DNA of 42,510 nucleotides from Prochlorococcus sp. AG-418-I20 (lineage in GTDB: Bacteria > Cyanobacteriota > Cyanobacteriia > PCC-6307 > Cyanobiaceae), in the NCBI GenBank assembly GCA_003214175.1, contig QCLZ01000009.1:1-42510 (forward strand), written 5' to 3'. Numbering within the stretch: position 1 is the stretch's first letter; every line of letters begins with the position of its first letter. The notes beneath the pieces are model-generated. The model did not search any database. It saw only the letters and a list, made by a program, of their open reading frames with translations, and had not been told where the DNA came from. Positions 9,750-20,602 of this stretch are shown in pieces. Both the position numbers and the translations under genes were made by a program.

Positions 9750-12316
9750 ACAACAATATTCATAATTTTTCCTTTAACAATAATTATTTTTCTGATTTCC
9801 TTATCTTGAGTCCATTTTAATATGTTAGGTCTTTTAAGAGTCAATTCTTTAATATGATCTTCATTTATATCATTTTTAATTTTTACTTTATCTCTTACTT
9901 TTCCATTCACTTGTATCACTAGCTCATATGAATCTTCCTTTAGTGCATCGGCATTAAAGGATGGCCAGTGTTCTAAATGCACAGAATTTTTATATCCAAT
10001 TAGATGCCATATTTCTTCTGCAATATGAGGTGCAAATGGAGCTAACAAAATGCAAAATGTTTTTAAAGCTTCTTTTTTTAAATTATTGTTTACGTCATTA
10101 ATGGAATTTGATAATGAATTATAAAACTTCATTAGTTCTGAAATCGCTGTATTAAATTGGTTATTTAATATGTCATTTGAAATTTCTTTTATAGCAATGT
10201 TCATCGACTTTATTAAAGATTTTTCTTTATCTGGATAGGTTTTTCTTTTACTATTTATATCTTTTGCACAATTTATATAAAGCTTCCAAATCCTGCTTAA
10301 AAATCTAAATTGTCCTTCAACATCTGCATCTCCCCATTCCAAATCTTTTTCTGGAGGTGCTTTAAATAATATAAACATTCTTGCTGTATCTGCTCCATAT
10401 TTTTTAATTACTGATTCAGGGTCTATTCCATTATATTTTGACTTAGACATCTTCTCGAAAAGAACTTCGAGTTTAGAATTGTCAATTGGATCTGTAGGAT
10501 TTGATAGATCATTAATATCGGAAGGAGAAACATATTTACCAGTTTTATTGTTTTTATAAGCTGCCGCTTGAACCATTCCTTGCGTTAATAGTTTTTTGAA
10601 TGGTTCATCAATTTCAAATAGTTCGTTATCTCGCAAAGCTTTTGTAAAAAATCTTGCATATAACAAATGCAATATTGCATGCTCTACTCCCCCAACATAT
10701 TGATCTACTGGCAACCACTTATTAATTTCAATCTTTTCAAATGGCTTAGTAGAACATTTTGAAGATGGATATCTTAAAAAATACCATGAAGAACACATGA
10801 AAGTGTCCATAGTATCAGTTTCTTTTCTTGCCGCTATTCCACATTTTGGACATAAAGTATTTATCCAATTATTATTATCACCTAAAGAATTAATTTTATT
10901 AGCAGAGATTTCTATATCTTTTGGTAAGGAAACAGGTAATTCAGATTGTTTTAAAGGAACAGAGCCACATTTTTTGCAATTAACTATGGGTATCGGACAT
11001 CCCCAATATCTTTGTCTAGAGATTAACCAATCTCTTAGACGATATTGAATTTTATTTTCAGCCCATCCATTATTTACTCCCTCCTCTGAAATTTTTAATT
11101 TAGCAATAGTATTTTCTATACCATCGTATTGATTTGAATTAATAAGATATCCTTTTTCTACATAAGCTTCATCAAGCTCTTTAGTTTGTTCACTTTTATC
11201 CTTTAGTATTACCTGTTTAATATCAATATTATTTTTCTTAGCAAATTCAAAATCTCTTTGATCATGAGCAGGCACGCCCATAACAGCACCTGTACCGTAT
11301 TCATCGAGAACATAACTTGCCACCCAAATCGGAATAGGCTCAGAATTAAATGGATTTATTGCTATTAAGTTAGTTTTAATTCCAATTTTTTCAAGTTCAT
11401 TATTTTTATTATTTTTCAAATATTGTTTTAGATTTTCAATATCTTGTATGGTTTCTTGATCAGAAATATTATTAACTAATGAATGATTAACAGAAATTGC
11501 TAAATAAGTAACTCCAAATAACGTATCTGGCCTTGTTGTAAATACAGTTATTTTCTCTTCTGGATTGGTATTGATATTGAAATTAATATTTGTACCAATT
11601 GACTTTCCAATCCAATTATCTTGCATTATTTTTACTCTTTCTGGCCAGTTATGTAATTTTTCTAAATCCTTCAATAACTCATCTGCATAATTTGTAATTC
11701 TTAAAAACCATTGCTTTAATAATTTTTTTTCAACTATTGCACCAGATCTCCAAGATTTACCCTCTGAGTCAACTTGTTCATTCGCTAAGACTGTATTATC
11801 TATAGGATCCCAATTAACTTCTGATTCCTTTTGATATACAAGACCTGCCTTGTATAACTCTAAAAATAGATATTGTGTCCAGATATAATAATTTTCATCA
11901 CAAGTTGCAAATTCCCTATCCCAATCAACTGATAGTCCCAAAAGCTTTAATTGTGACTTCATATGAGAAATATTTTTTTTAGTCCAGACACTTGGACTAA
12001 TTCCTCTTTCAATCGCTGCATTCTCAGCAGGTAAACCAAAAGCGTCCCAACCCATTGGATGCAAAACAGATTTGCCCTTAAACCTTTGGAACCGAGCTAT
12101 TAAGTCTGTAATAACATAATTCCTAACATGTCCCATATGAAGATTACCTGAAGGGTAGGGAAACATTGATAGGGCATAAAATTTATTGCTATTGTCAGTT
12201 AATTCATCTGTTTTGTATAAATTTTTTTCTGTCCATATTGACTGCCATTTTTTTTCTATACCAGATGGATTATATAAATTGCTATCAGCCTCATATTGTT
12301 TATCGGGAGAAATCAC
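9746..12316 (-). CDS. leuS: leucyl-tRNA synthetase
   Basis: Class I aminoacyl-tRNA synthetase of 856 residues charging tRNA-Leu. The HIGH-type motif is in [16 protein letters not shown] near residue 55, the KMSKS motif near residues 621-625 in [14 protein letters not shown], and a zinc-binding module contains CKKCG and CPKCG. The CP1 editing domain lies between the halves of the Rossmann fold ([14 protein letters not shown]). The start codon is GTG at 12316, with an in-frame TAA immediately upstream, so it cannot be longer. Its 3' end overlaps pgi by 4 bases in convergent orientation. Confidence 0.97.
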   Translation of the reverse strand: MISPDKQYEADSNLYNPSGIEKKWQSIWTEKNLYKTDELTDNSNKFYALSMFPYPSGNLHMGHVRNYVITDLIARFQRFKGKSVLHPMGWDAFGLPAENAAIERGISPSVWTKKNISHMKSQLKLLGLSVDWDREFATCDENYYIWTQYLFLELYKAGLVYQKESEVNWDPIDNTVLANEQVDSEGKSWRSGAIVEKKLLKQWFLRITNYADELLKDLEKLHNWPERVKIMQDNWIGKSIGTNINFNINTNPEEKITVFTTRPDTLFGVTYLAISVNHSLVNNISDQETIQDIENLKQYLKNNKNNELEKIGIKTNLIAINPFNSEPIPIWVASYVLDEYGTGAVMGVPAHDQRDFEFAKKNNIDIKQVILKDKSEQTKELDEAYVEKGYLINSNQYDGIENTIAKLKISEEGVNNGWAENKIQYRLRDWLISRQRYWGCPIPIVNCKKCGSVPLKQSELPVSLPKDIEISANKINSLGDNNNWINTLCPKCGIAARKETDTMDTFMCSSWYFLRYPSSKCSTKPFEKIEINKWLPVDQYVGGVEHAILHLLYARFFTKALRDNELFEIDEPFKKLLTQGMVQAAAYKNNKTGKYVSPSDINDLSNPTDPIDNSKLEVLFEKMSKSKYNGIDPESVIKKYGADTARMFILFKAPPEKDLEWGDADVEGQFRFLSRIWKLYINCAKDINSKRKTYPDKEKSLIKSMNIAIKEISNDILNNQFNTAISELMKFYNSLSNSINDVNNNLKKEALKTFCILLAPFAPHIAEEIWHLIGYKNSVHLEHWPSFNADALKEDSYELVIQVNGKVRDKVKIKNDINEDHIKELTLKRPNILKWTQDKEIRKIIIVKGKIMNIVV

Positions 12317-12423
12317 TTAATTATTATTTGTTAAATTATTATTTTAATATCCATTGTATAAAATAGAAATAGATTGTTAAAAGGAATAATTTATAATTAA
12401 AATTTAAAATATATTATCTACAA

Positions 12424-13284
12424 ATGAAAAATATAACTTTTGAAAAATATCAAGGTAACGGAAATGATTTCGTAGTAATTGATTCAAGAGGTAATGATTT
12501 ATATAAAAATTACAAGACAAATAAAATATTTGATATAAAAAAAATTTGCAACAGGCAATTTGGTATAGGAGCCGATGGTGTGATTTTTATTGAAGAACCT
12601 AATCAAGATAATTATGCAAAAATGATAATCTTTAATTCAGATGGTTCTGAAGCACAAATGTGTGGAAACGGAATTAGGTGTTTAGTTGAGTATCTCCATG
12701 TAAATGATTCAATGAATAATAAAAATATAGAATATAAAATTGAGACTAAAGCAGGTTTAAAAATTGCAAAATACATAAATGATGAAATTACAGTAAAAAT
12801 GGGAGTGCCAATTTTAGATAGTCAAAATATTCCAACAACAATTGAAAAAAAAATCAATTCAATTCCTTCACATGAATTTATTGAGAAAAATTTTAATAAT
12901 ATAGGCTATGCCGTGGGAATGGGAAATCCTCATTTAATATTCTTTGTAAAAGACCTAGAGTCAATTATTCTCTCCAGACTTGGTCCTATATTTGAAAAAA
13001 ATGAATTATTTCCAGAAAAAACTAATGTTCATTTTTGTCAAATCTTAAATAGAGATAATATTAAAGTAAAAGTATGGGAAAGAGGGGCAGGACAAACCTT
13101 AGCCTGTGGAACAGGTGCCTGTGCTATTCATGTAGCAGCTTATAAATTAGGCCTTTGTAATAAACAAACCATAGTAACTTTACCAGGCGGTAATCTTAAA
13201 ATTGATTGGTCAAAAGACGATTGTGAAGTCATGATGACCGGTAATGCTAAAAAGGTTTTCTCAGGATCATTTTTAGTAAAATAA
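12424..13284 (+). CDS. dapF: diaminopimelate epimerase
   Basis: Converts LL- to meso-diaminopimelate for lysine and peptidoglycan. It has 286 residues with both catalytic cysteines visible: C80 in AQMCGNGIRC and C228 in LACGTGACA. The N-terminal YQGNGNDFVVID motif is also conserved. Its TAA shares a base with the next gene's ATG (TAATG at 13282-13286), a strong sign of translational coupling with the cysteine desulfurase. Confidence 0.96.
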   Translation: MKNITFEKYQGNGNDFVVIDSRGNDLYKNYKTNKIFDIKKICNRQFGIGADGVIFIEEPNQDNYAKMIIFNSDGSEAQMCGNGIRCLVEYLHVNDSMNNKNIEYKIETKAGLKIAKYINDEITVKMGVPILDSQNIPTTIEKKINSIPSHEFIEKNFNNIGYAVGMGNPHLIFFVKDLESIILSRLGPIFEKNELFPEKTNVHFCQILNRDNIKVKVWERGAGQTLACGTGACAIHVAAYKLGLCNKQTIVTLPGGNLKIDWSKDDCEVMMTGNAKKVFSGSFLVK

Positions 13285-14456
13285 TGGAAAATAATTTTAT
13301 CTATTTAGATAATGCATCCACAACTCCATTATCTGAGAATGTTTTAAATATAATAAATTCAACTTATAGGAATTATTGGCATAATCCATCATCTACATAT
13401 GAGCTTGGGATAAAATGTTCTACATATCTTGAAGAAATTAGATCTAAAATTGCTTATATATTTGAAGCAGAAACAGAGGATATAATTTTTACATCTGGTT
13501 CTTCGGAATCAACAAATATTGTATTTAATAATATCTATGAGAACTTTAATAATGGTAGAGTTGTTATTACGAATGTTGAACATCAAGCAACAAATATATG
13601 TGCTAATAAACTAAGAAAACAAAATTGGGATATTTACGAATGGATGGTAAAAAATGATGGAATATTAAATCTTTCTAATATCGATAAAATTTTAAGCAAT
13701 GACACTAGACTTGTATCAATTATTTGGGGACAAAGTGAAATTGGGACAATACAACCTGTTCAATTTATAGGTTCCAAATGTGAAGAATTAAATATAATGT
13801 TTCATTTAGATGGAACTCAAATATTAAGTAATGGAATATTCAGTTGGAAAGATCTTAAATGTGATTTATTAAGTTTATCAGCTCATAAATTTGGAGGTCC
13901 AAAAGGTACCGGAATTCTTTTAACAAAAGAAAAATCTAGAAAATTTTTAAAAAATAAAGACATATCACTTACTCAGGAATTTTCAATAAGACAAGGTACA
14001 CAAGCTTTGCCATTAATCGCTGGCATGTATGAATCATTAAAAAATATTAAAGGAAAAATAAAATTATATGATTACATAACTGAATTTCCTTCTAATAATA
14101 TTAATAAACTTAAAAAATATTTTTTTCAAAAGATTAAGGATAATAATCACATAAAGATTACGGGCAGTATTAACCATAGACTTCCCAATCATATTTCGTT
14201 TCTACTATTAAATAAACTATTTGAACCTATAAGGGCCTATAAGATTGTTAATTTCATGTCAGAAAATAGAATCGCCATAAGTAGTGGAAGTGCATGTTCA
14301 AGCTCATCTGGAAAACCTAGCTCAACACTTAAAAATATTGGTTTAAAAGATGATGAACTATATTCAAATATTCGTGTTACTTTAGGTTCAATAAACAATA
14401 AGTCAGAAATAGATAAATTTTTAGAACTTATTGATATATGTATTGACAAATTTTAA
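13284..14456 (+). CDS. cysteine desulfurase (NifS/IscS-like aminotransferase class V)
   Basis: PLP enzyme of 390 residues that removes sulfur from cysteine for Fe-S clusters or thiolation. The PLP-ring histidine is H100 (TNVEHQAT), the Schiff-base lysine is K202 (SLSAHKFGGPKGTG), and the persulfide cysteine is C338 in SSGSACSSSSGKPS. This layout matches the IscS/NifS group rather than SufS. It is coupled at both ends by TAATG overlaps, with dapF upstream and the DUF1995 gene downstream. Which sulfur acceptor it serves is not shown by the sequence. Confidence 0.92.
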   Translation: MENNFIYLDNASTTPLSENVLNIINSTYRNYWHNPSSTYELGIKCSTYLEEIRSKIAYIFEAETEDIIFTSGSSESTNIVFNNIYENFNNGRVVITNVEHQATNICANKLRKQNWDIYEWMVKNDGILNLSNIDKILSNDTRLVSIIWGQSEIGTIQPVQFIGSKCEELNIMFHLDGTQILSNGIFSWKDLKCDLLSLSAHKFGGPKGTGILLTKEKSRKFLKNKDISLTQEFSIRQGTQALPLIAGMYESLKNIKGKIKLYDYITEFPSNNINKLKKYFFQKIKDNNHIKITGSINHRLPNHISFLLLNKLFEPIRAYKIVNFMSENRIAISSGSACSSSSGKPSSTLKNIGLKDDELYSNIRVTLGSINNKSEIDKFLELIDICIDKF

Positions 14457-15082
14457 TGGAAACTAATTACAGACTACCTAAAGATTTATATGAATCCCTT
14501 AAAAATATGGAGGATGCAATTATTCCAAGTTTATTAGATTCAAATAAAAGATTTACTATAGAATTAAATTTTGAAGGATTAAAGTTTAATAGAATTGGAA
14601 TAACTATCTACAAGATATTATCTGTAAATAATAATGTATTCATAACATTTGCTGATCAAGGAGCTGTGGCTTTGGCTCAAAGAGACTATCCAGATATCAA
14701 AGATAAAATCTTTACTTTTAAATCATTTAATGAATCAAATAATATAAATAATATTGATAGTGTAATGATATCGATACTACCTCAGCCATATGACTTCGAT
14801 TCATTTGAACCTATGTCTGATAATTATCAAGGAACGCATTATTCATTAAATCCAAAATTTGAAGATGCCAATATTGGTATAGGAAGTGTTATTAGAGAGA
14901 GGCGTAAAAACTTTGTCAAAACTTGGAAAAATATTTATTTTCTTCAGCCTTTAAATAAAGCTGCTCTTATGCATATTTATCCAAATAACTGGTTGCTTTT
15001 CAAAGAAGAAAATAAAAAATATTTTTTTAAAAAAGAATTTGAAATTAAACCCGACAATGAAACTATTTTTGTAAATTTATAG
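14456..15082 (+). CDS. DUF1995 family protein
   Basis: A 208-residue protein that I recognise as the DUF1995 type found in cyanobacteria and plastids. It opens with RLPKDLYESLKNMEDAIIPSLLDS, has RFTIELNFEGLKFNRIG, then FADQGAVALAQRDYPD, and ends with a conserved KTWKNIYFLQPLN...MHIYPNNWLLFKE segment. No signal peptide or membrane helix is visible. The function is not established; some plastid members take part in photosystem biogenesis, which cannot be inferred for this gene. It is translationally coupled to the cysteine desulfurase and lies 1 base before dacB. Confidence 0.75.
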   Translation: METNYRLPKDLYESLKNMEDAIIPSLLDSNKRFTIELNFEGLKFNRIGITIYKILSVNNNVFITFADQGAVALAQRDYPDIKDKIFTFKSFNESNNINNIDSVMISILPQPYDFDSFEPMSDNYQGTHYSLNPKFEDANIGIGSVIRERRKNFVKTWKNIYFLQPLNKAALMHIYPNNWLLFKEENKKYFFKKEFEIKPDNETIFVNL

Positions 15083-15083
15083 A

Positions 15084-16310
15084 TTGAAAGTGATAAAAAA
15101 AATTTATTCATTTTTCTTAATTGTACTTGTATTAGTAACATCTCCTTTTTTAATAAGATATTTACTAATAAATCATAAAATATCCATTTTAAATAGTATT
15201 TATTTTAATTTTCCTGGAATAATTAATAGGAAAAAATCATGTCCCAGCTACGATTCATTATTAAGAAAAAATCTCGATAATACATTTAGTGTATCTATTA
15301 TTAATGAAAACGGTGCAATAATTAGTTCTTATAATGATGAAATACTAAGATTACCAGCCTCAAATCAAAAATTATTTTCATCGGCTTATGTATTGAGTAA
15401 ATATAAATTAGATCACAATTTAAAAACTACCCTATTTAAAAATAAAAATAATTATTTCTTAGTTGGGCAAGGCGATCCTGATTTAAATTATTCAGATATA
15501 GTTAAATTACTTTCTAATGTCAAATCAAATAAAAATATTAATTTTAATATTGCAGAAATTAATTCGAATTTATATTGGCCAAATGGATGGACATATACAG
15601 ATAAACTCTATAAATATGGTTCCCCACTTACAACTCTTGCCATAGAAAGTAATCAGAATCAATATGACAATATTTATAACTTAAAAAATTTTATTGCAAA
15701 CTATCTAAATGATAAATTTATTAATTCAAACATTAATATTAATATCATAGATACAAAAAAAATATTCTATTTAAAAAATTCTAATAAGATATATCAAATA
15801 GAATCAAATCCTATTCTTTCATTATTAACACTAACCAATTCAGAAAGTCATAATTTCACTGCAGAATCTCTTTTTAAAAATGCATCAAAAACATGGAATG
15901 ATAATGAATATAAAGATTTGAAAAATTGGTTAAAAAATAAAGGTCTCCCAGTTACTAATACTTTATTTGAAGATGCAAGTGGTTTGTCTAGAAATAATAA
16001 AATTACAACAAAGTTAGTTGTATTGTTTTTAAATAAAATGAAATACTCTTCAGATTTTAATGCTTATCAATCAACACTTTCAATTATTGGAGTAAGAGGA
16101 ACATTAGCAAAACGATTTGTAAATAGTGAATTATCTGGAAAGTTTTATGGAAAAACTGGTACTCTTTCAAATGTCTTTGCATTATCTGGCTATTTATATA
16201 AAAATGAAAAGCCAATAATTATAAGTATTATCCAAAATTCTAATAATATTGATAAAGAAAAAGCTTTTCAATTATTAAGTGATGTTTATTACTTGAAATC
16301 TTGTAAATAA
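15084..16310 (+). CDS. dacB: D-alanyl-D-alanine carboxypeptidase/endopeptidase (PBP4 family)
   Basis: Periplasmic penicillin-binding protein acting on peptidoglycan cross-links. The N-terminal 7-27 is one hydrophobic helix, either a signal or an anchor. The three serine-acylase motifs are visible: SxxK in LPASNQKLFSS, SxN in SESHNFTAESL, and KTG in YGKTGTLSNV. With 408 residues it is shorter than typical family members. The start is a TTG at 15084, one base past the previous stop; a GTG at 15090 is an alternative that would barely change the protein. It is convergent with coaD, 5 bases away. Confidence 0.88.
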   Translation: MKVIKKIYSFFLIVLVLVTSPFLIRYLLINHKISILNSIYFNFPGIINRKKSCPSYDSLLRKNLDNTFSVSIINENGAIISSYNDEILRLPASNQKLFSSAYVLSKYKLDHNLKTTLFKNKNNYFLVGQGDPDLNYSDIVKLLSNVKSNKNINFNIAEINSNLYWPNGWTYTDKLYKYGSPLTTLAIESNQNQYDNIYNLKNFIANYLNDKFINSNININIIDTKKIFYLKNSNKIYQIESNPILSLLTLTNSESHNFTAESLFKNASKTWNDNEYKDLKNWLKNKGLPVTNTLFEDASGLSRNNKITTKLVVLFLNKMKYSSDFNAYQSTLSIIGVRGTLAKRFVNSELSGKFYGKTGTLSNVFALSGYLYKNEKPIIISIIQNSNNIDKEKAFQLLSDVYYLKSCK

Positions 16311-16315
16311 AAATA

Positions 16316-16789
16316 TTATTTAAAATGTTCTTTTAAATCCTTTTCAACAGAGGGGGGTACCATGTGATTAATTTCACCTCCAAATTTTGCAACTTCTTTT
16401 ACTAAAGAACTACTAAGAAAACTAAAATTTGTATTTGTCGATAAAAATATTGTTTCAATATCATTATTAAGAGATTTATTTGTATGAGCAATCTGCAGTT
16501 CATACTCAAAATCACTCATTGCTCTTAAGCCTCTTAGAATAAGATTAGCTTTTAGATCATTGGCACAATCAACAGTGAGTCCGGAATAAGAAATAACTTC
16601 AATATTAGGTAAATGAGAAAGAGATTTTTTTATTTGTAATATTCTTTTTTGAAGATTAAATGTTGGTGTTTTAGAAGTATTTTCTAAAACAGCAACTACT
16701 AGATTACCAAATATTTTTTCAGCCCTTTCTATTAAATCGATATGCCCGTTTGTTAAAGGATCAAATGTACCTGGATAAAGAATTTTCAT
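16316..16789 (-). CDS. coaD: phosphopantetheine adenylyltransferase
   Basis: Penultimate step of coenzyme A synthesis: ATP plus 4'-phosphopantetheine gives dephospho-CoA. Its 157 residues are typical. The nucleotidyltransferase motif is [12 protein letters not shown] at the N-terminus, followed by [17 protein letters not shown] and the [18 protein letters not shown] segment. Its ATG is at 16789, 59 bases from the divergent ATG at 16849. Confidence 0.96.
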   Translation of the reverse strand: MKILYPGTFDPLTNGHIDLIERAEKIFGNLVVAVLENTSKTPTFNLQKRILQIKKSLSHLPNIEVISYSGLTVDCANDLKANLILRGLRAMSDFEYELQIAHTNKSLNNDIETIFLSTNTNFSFLSSSLVKEVAKFGGEINHMVPPSVEKDLKEHFK

Positions 16790-16848
16790 GAATTTATTAT
16801 GAACGAATAAGAAATTTAGTTAAAATAAGTTTATTAGATAAATCAATT

Positions 16849-17337
16849 ATGACATTAAATCTAGAAGCAAAAAAAATCTTATTAAGAAAAATACCTCACG
16901 GATTATTCATTTGTGGCGTTAGAGACGAGGATAAAAATGAAGTAAATGGATTTACTGCTAGTTGGGTTACTCAAGGTTCATTCACCCCCCCATTAGTAGT
17001 AATGGCAGTTAGATCAGAAGGTTCAAGTCATGAAATAATAAAGTCAACCAATAAATTCTCATTAAATGTACTCAAAAGTGATCAAAAAGATTTAGCTGCT
17101 GTTTTCTTTAAACCCCAAAAAGCATTAGGAGGTAGATTTGAATCTGTTGAGTTTAATTTAGGTGAGCTTGGTTTGCCTATTTTAGTTGATAGTGTAGGTG
17201 GAGTTGAATGTAGTGTAGTTGGAAGTGTTATTCATGGAGACCATACCGTTTTTGTTGGAGAAGTTCAATCTGCATATTTGAATAATGATGTTGACTCACT
17301 AAATTTATCTTCAACTGGCTGGAATTATGGAGGTTAG
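16849..17337 (+). CDS. flavin reductase-like, FMN-binding split-barrel protein
   Basis: A 162-residue single-domain protein of the flavin reductase-like family. It has IPHGLFICGVRDEDKNEVNGFTASW, then QGSFTPPLVVMAVRSEG and FSLNVLKSDQKDLA, the usual barrel strands that hold FMN, and GVECSVVGSVIHGDHTVFVGEV at the end. The substrate is unknown. Related domains occur in flavodiiron proteins and flavin:NAD(P)H reductases, and nothing visible decides which chemistry applies. It is 9 bases upstream of uvrC. Confidence 0.8.
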   Translation: MTLNLEAKKILLRKIPHGLFICGVRDEDKNEVNGFTASWVTQGSFTPPLVVMAVRSEGSSHEIIKSTNKFSLNVLKSDQKDLAAVFFKPQKALGGRFESVEFNLGELGLPILVDSVGGVECSVVGSVIHGDHTVFVGEVQSAYLNNDVDSLNLSSTGWNYGG

Positions 17338-17346
17338 TCATTATAA

Positions 17347-19305
17347 ATGAGTAATTCCTCTATCGAAACAATAGATAACAAATATAATTTTAAAATCGAA
17401 TATAAATTAATTAATAATAAGGAGTTACTAAAATCAAGATTATCCGAAATCCCAAAATCTTCTGGTTGTTATCTTTTTAAAGATATAGATAATAATTTAC
17501 TTTATATTGGTAAATCTAAAAAACTACGGAGCAGAGTAAGTAGTTATTTCAATAATTTTTCAGATTTAACTCCAAGATTAAGTTTAATGGTTCGTCAAAT
17601 AACTGAAATAGAAATTATTGTCACAGATAGCGAATATGAAGCACTAAATTTAGAGTCAAATTTAATAAAAACGCAAAAACCATATTTTAATATTCTTTTA
17701 AAGGATGATAAGAAATATCCATATCTTTGCATAACTTGGAGTGAAAAATATCCTCGAATATTTATTACAAGAAGAAGAAGAAATAGAAATAATTTAGATA
17801 GATATTATGGACCTTATGTTGATGTTGGATTATTAAGGAGAACATTATTTACGATAAAAAAAATATTTCCACTTAGACAAAGACCAAGGCCAGTCTATAA
17901 AGATAGAACTTGTTTGAATTATTCAATAGGTAGATGTCCAGGTGTTTGCCAAGAAGTAATATCATCTGACGATTACAAAAAAATAATGAAACAAGTATCT
18001 ATGATATTTCAGGGGAGAAATGATGACTTAGAAATATTTTTGCAAAAAAAAATGTTGCAATTTTCAAATGATTTAGATTATGAGAATGCTGCAAAAATAA
18101 GGGACCAAATTTCAGGTTTAAAATTATTAACTGAATCACAAAAAATATCAATACCAGATTCTTCAATTAATAGAGATATCTTTGGAATAGTTTCAGAAAA
18201 AAATATAGCTAGTATACAAATTTTTCAGATGAGATCTGGTAAGCTCATTGGGAGGATTGGATATAGTCAAAAATTAAAGAATAAAGATGAGAATCTTATT
18301 CTGCAAAAGGTATTAGAAGAGCATTATATGAATGTTGAAAGCATAGAAATACCATCTGAAATTCATATCCAGTATAAACTTCCAAAGCAAACAACAATAG
18401 AGGATTGGTTAACGGGTTTAAGAAAAAATAAAGTAAAAATCATAATCCCAAAAAGAAATAAAAAACATGAAACTGTAGAGATGGTTTTAAAAAATGCGAA
18501 ATTAGAATTAGATAGAATATTAAATGGGATACAAGATAATGAATCATCAATTGAAGATCTGGCTCAAATACTTGAATTAAGCGAACAACCTAAAAAAATT
18601 GAAGGTTATGATATAAGCCATATTCAAGGTACTGACCCTGTAGCATCACAAGTCGTTTTTATTGATGGTATTCCTTCTAAACAGCACTATAGGAAATATA
18701 AGATTAAAGATCCTAACGTTTTTATAGGTCATAGTGATGATTTTGCTTCGATATATGAAGTAATTCATAGAAGGTTTAGAAAATGGTCAATATTTAAAAA
18801 AAACGGAGGGGATTTTTCAATGTTAAATGATAAAACGAATAGCAAATTAGAAAATGAACTTCTATCAGATTGGCCCGATTTAGTAATGATTGACGGAGGC
18901 AAAGGCCAGTTAAATGCGGCTATTAAAGCATTAAAAGAATTAAATCTTGAGGAAGAAGTTACTATATGTTCATTAGCAAAAAAAAATGAAGAAATATTTA
19001 TTCCCGGCATTACAAAGTCTCTTGATACCGATGAAAATCAAAAAGGAGTTCTTCTATTAAGAAGAATAAGAGATGAAGCACATAGATTTGCATTATCATT
19101 TCATAGAGACAAAAGATCTAAGAGAATGAATAGATCACAATTGTCCCAAATAAGTGGACTAGGACCATCAAGAATAAGAGAATTGCTTGAGCATTTTAAA
19201 TCCATAGATGCGATTAGAATTGCTAGTAAAGAGGATTTATCAAAAGTCAAAGGACTTGGAAAAAATTCAGTAAATGATATATATGAATATTTTCACGAGT
19301 TATAA
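17347..19305 (+). CDS. uvrC: excinuclease ABC subunit C
   Basis: Endonuclease that makes the two incisions in nucleotide excision repair with UvrA and UvrB. Of 652 residues, the N-terminal GIY-YIG nuclease is seen in GCYLFKDIDNNLLYIGKSK (about 40-58). A UVR motif follows at about 230-250 (DYENAAKIRDQISGL). The RNase H-like C-terminal nuclease includes GYDISHIQG and MIDGGKGQLNAA, and two helix-hairpin-helix elements end the protein (ISGLGPSRIRELLEHF and VKGLGKNSVNDIYEYF). Length is normal for the family. Confidence 0.97.
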   Translation: MSNSSIETIDNKYNFKIEYKLINNKELLKSRLSEIPKSSGCYLFKDIDNNLLYIGKSKKLRSRVSSYFNNFSDLTPRLSLMVRQITEIEIIVTDSEYEALNLESNLIKTQKPYFNILLKDDKKYPYLCITWSEKYPRIFITRRRRNRNNLDRYYGPYVDVGLLRRTLFTIKKIFPLRQRPRPVYKDRTCLNYSIGRCPGVCQEVISSDDYKKIMKQVSMIFQGRNDDLEIFLQKKMLQFSNDLDYENAAKIRDQISGLKLLTESQKISIPDSSINRDIFGIVSEKNIASIQIFQMRSGKLIGRIGYSQKLKNKDENLILQKVLEEHYMNVESIEIPSEIHIQYKLPKQTTIEDWLTGLRKNKVKIIIPKRNKKHETVEMVLKNAKLELDRILNGIQDNESSIEDLAQILELSEQPKKIEGYDISHIQGTDPVASQVVFIDGIPSKQHYRKYKIKDPNVFIGHSDDFASIYEVIHRRFRKWSIFKKNGGDFSMLNDKTNSKLENELLSDWPDLVMIDGGKGQLNAAIKALKELNLEEEVTICSLAKKNEEIFIPGITKSLDTDENQKGVLLLRRIRDEAHRFALSFHRDKRSKRMNRSQLSQISGLGPSRIRELLEHFKSIDAIRIASKEDLSKVKGLGKNSVNDIYEYFHEL

Positions 19306-19394
19306 ATATTAATTAATTTTTTAAAAATTGATTTCTTGATATTGTTAAATATAACTATATTAAAAATATATACCTAAAAAATTAATCAAGTAAT

Positions 19395-19961
19395 TTGGCA
19401 GCTGAAGCATATCTCTGGTTTAAATCACTTCACATTATTGGTGTAATCGTTTGGTTCTCGGGACTTTTTTATTTAGTAAGACTTTTTATATATCATGAAG
19501 AATCTAAAAATATGGATAATGAATTAAAAATTGCTTTTAATAATCAATACACCTTGATGGAAAAAAGACTGGCGAACATAATCACAACTCCTGGGATGAT
19601 ATTAGCTTTAAGCATGGCGATATGTATGGTTATTATGCAACCAAGTTGGTTAAGTGAGAAGTGGTTACAAATAAAAATTTCTTTCGTTTTGGGTTTAGTA
19701 ATTTATCATTCCTATTGTTACAAAATAATGAATGCATTACAAAATGGGGCCTCAACGATTTCAGCAAAAAAATTGAGATTATTAAATGAATTGCCTACTT
19801 TATTATTATTTATAATTGTACTTTTAGTTATTTTTAAAAATAATTTTCCAACTAGTGTTGCAACATGGAGCGTAGTAGGACTTGTTATTTTCATGTTGGC
19901 TTCAATACAATTATATGCAAAGATTAGAAAGAAAAATGAGAATTCAATAAGTAATGAATAG
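19395..19961 (+). CDS. hemJ: HemJ-type protoporphyrinogen IX oxidase
   Basis: Membrane protein of 188 residues of the UPF0093/HemJ family, the protoporphyrinogen IX oxidase of many cyanobacteria (Synechocystis slr1790). The opening LWFKSLHIIGVIVWFSGLFYLVRLFIYH includes the conserved histidine of helix 1. About four more hydrophobic helices follow. The start must be the TTG at 19395: an in-frame TAA lies four codons upstream and no ATG is available before the conserved helix. Its last 8 bases overlap the next gene. It would supply protoporphyrin IX for haem and chlorophyll. Confidence 0.88.
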   Translation: MAAEAYLWFKSLHIIGVIVWFSGLFYLVRLFIYHEESKNMDNELKIAFNNQYTLMEKRLANIITTPGMILALSMAICMVIMQPSWLSEKWLQIKISFVLGLVIYHSYCYKIMNALQNGASTISAKKLRLLNELPTLLLFIIVLLVIFKNNFPTSVATWSVVGLVIFMLASIQLYAKIRKKNENSISNE

Positions 19962-20601
19962 GGAAGCCTTAATAAAATTAACTTCCAATATTAATAAATA
20001 TAGTTGTCCTAAATATATTAATTTTCACTGTCATACAAAATATAGTGATGGAAGTCTAGAACCGTATGAACTTTTAGAACAAGCTTTTAAAAATAACCTG
20101 AAATTTTTATCAATAACCGATCATCATACAATTAAAGCTCATGAATATATTAATAAAAATAATATACTCAAAAAATATCCCAATGATTCTTTTACATTAA
20201 TTTCGGGAATAGAAATTAATTGTTTAATTCTAGGATGTTTAGTTCATGTAATTGGATTGGGAATAGATATAAAGAATAGATACCTTAAACCTTACATCCT
20301 TGGGGAATCCCCAATAGGTAATGATTTAAATATTAAATCAGTTATTAAGGCAATAAATTTAGCTGGCGGTTTATCATTTCTAGCTCATCCAGCGAGATAC
20401 AGGATTCCCTTTTATAAATTAATTCCAGAGGCAAAAATACAAGGAATTGATGGAATAGAGGTATGGTACGATTATGAACTTAATGAAGAATGGAAACCTA
20501 GTTTATTTGTCTGTTCAGAAATAGATAAATTAGCAGATAAATATTCAATGTTAAAAACATGCGGAACTGATAGTCATGGACTATCATTATTTGGCCGATA
20601 A
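19954..20601 (+). CDS. PHP-domain phosphoesterase
   Basis: A 215-residue PHP-family protein, probably a metal-dependent phosphoesterase. The metal-binding signatures are visible in order: NFHCHTKYSDGS (about 24-35), ITDHHTIKAHEY, SGIEINCL, FLAHPARYR and GTDSHG near the C-terminus. No polymerase or other fused domain is seen. The substrate is unknown; nucleotide 3',5'-bisphosphate and short-RNA nucleases occur among relatives. The ATG lies inside hemJ, overlapping by 8 bases. Confidence 0.85.
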   Translation: MNREALIKLTSNINKYSCPKYINFHCHTKYSDGSLEPYELLEQAFKNNLKFLSITDHHTIKAHEYINKNNILKKYPNDSFTLISGIEINCLILGCLVHVIGLGIDIKNRYLKPYILGESPIGNDLNIKSVIKAINLAGGLSFLAHPARYRIPFYKLIPEAKIQGIDGIEVWYDYELNEEWKPSLFVCSEIDKLADKYSMLKTCGTDSHGLSLFGR

Positions 20602-20602
20602 T

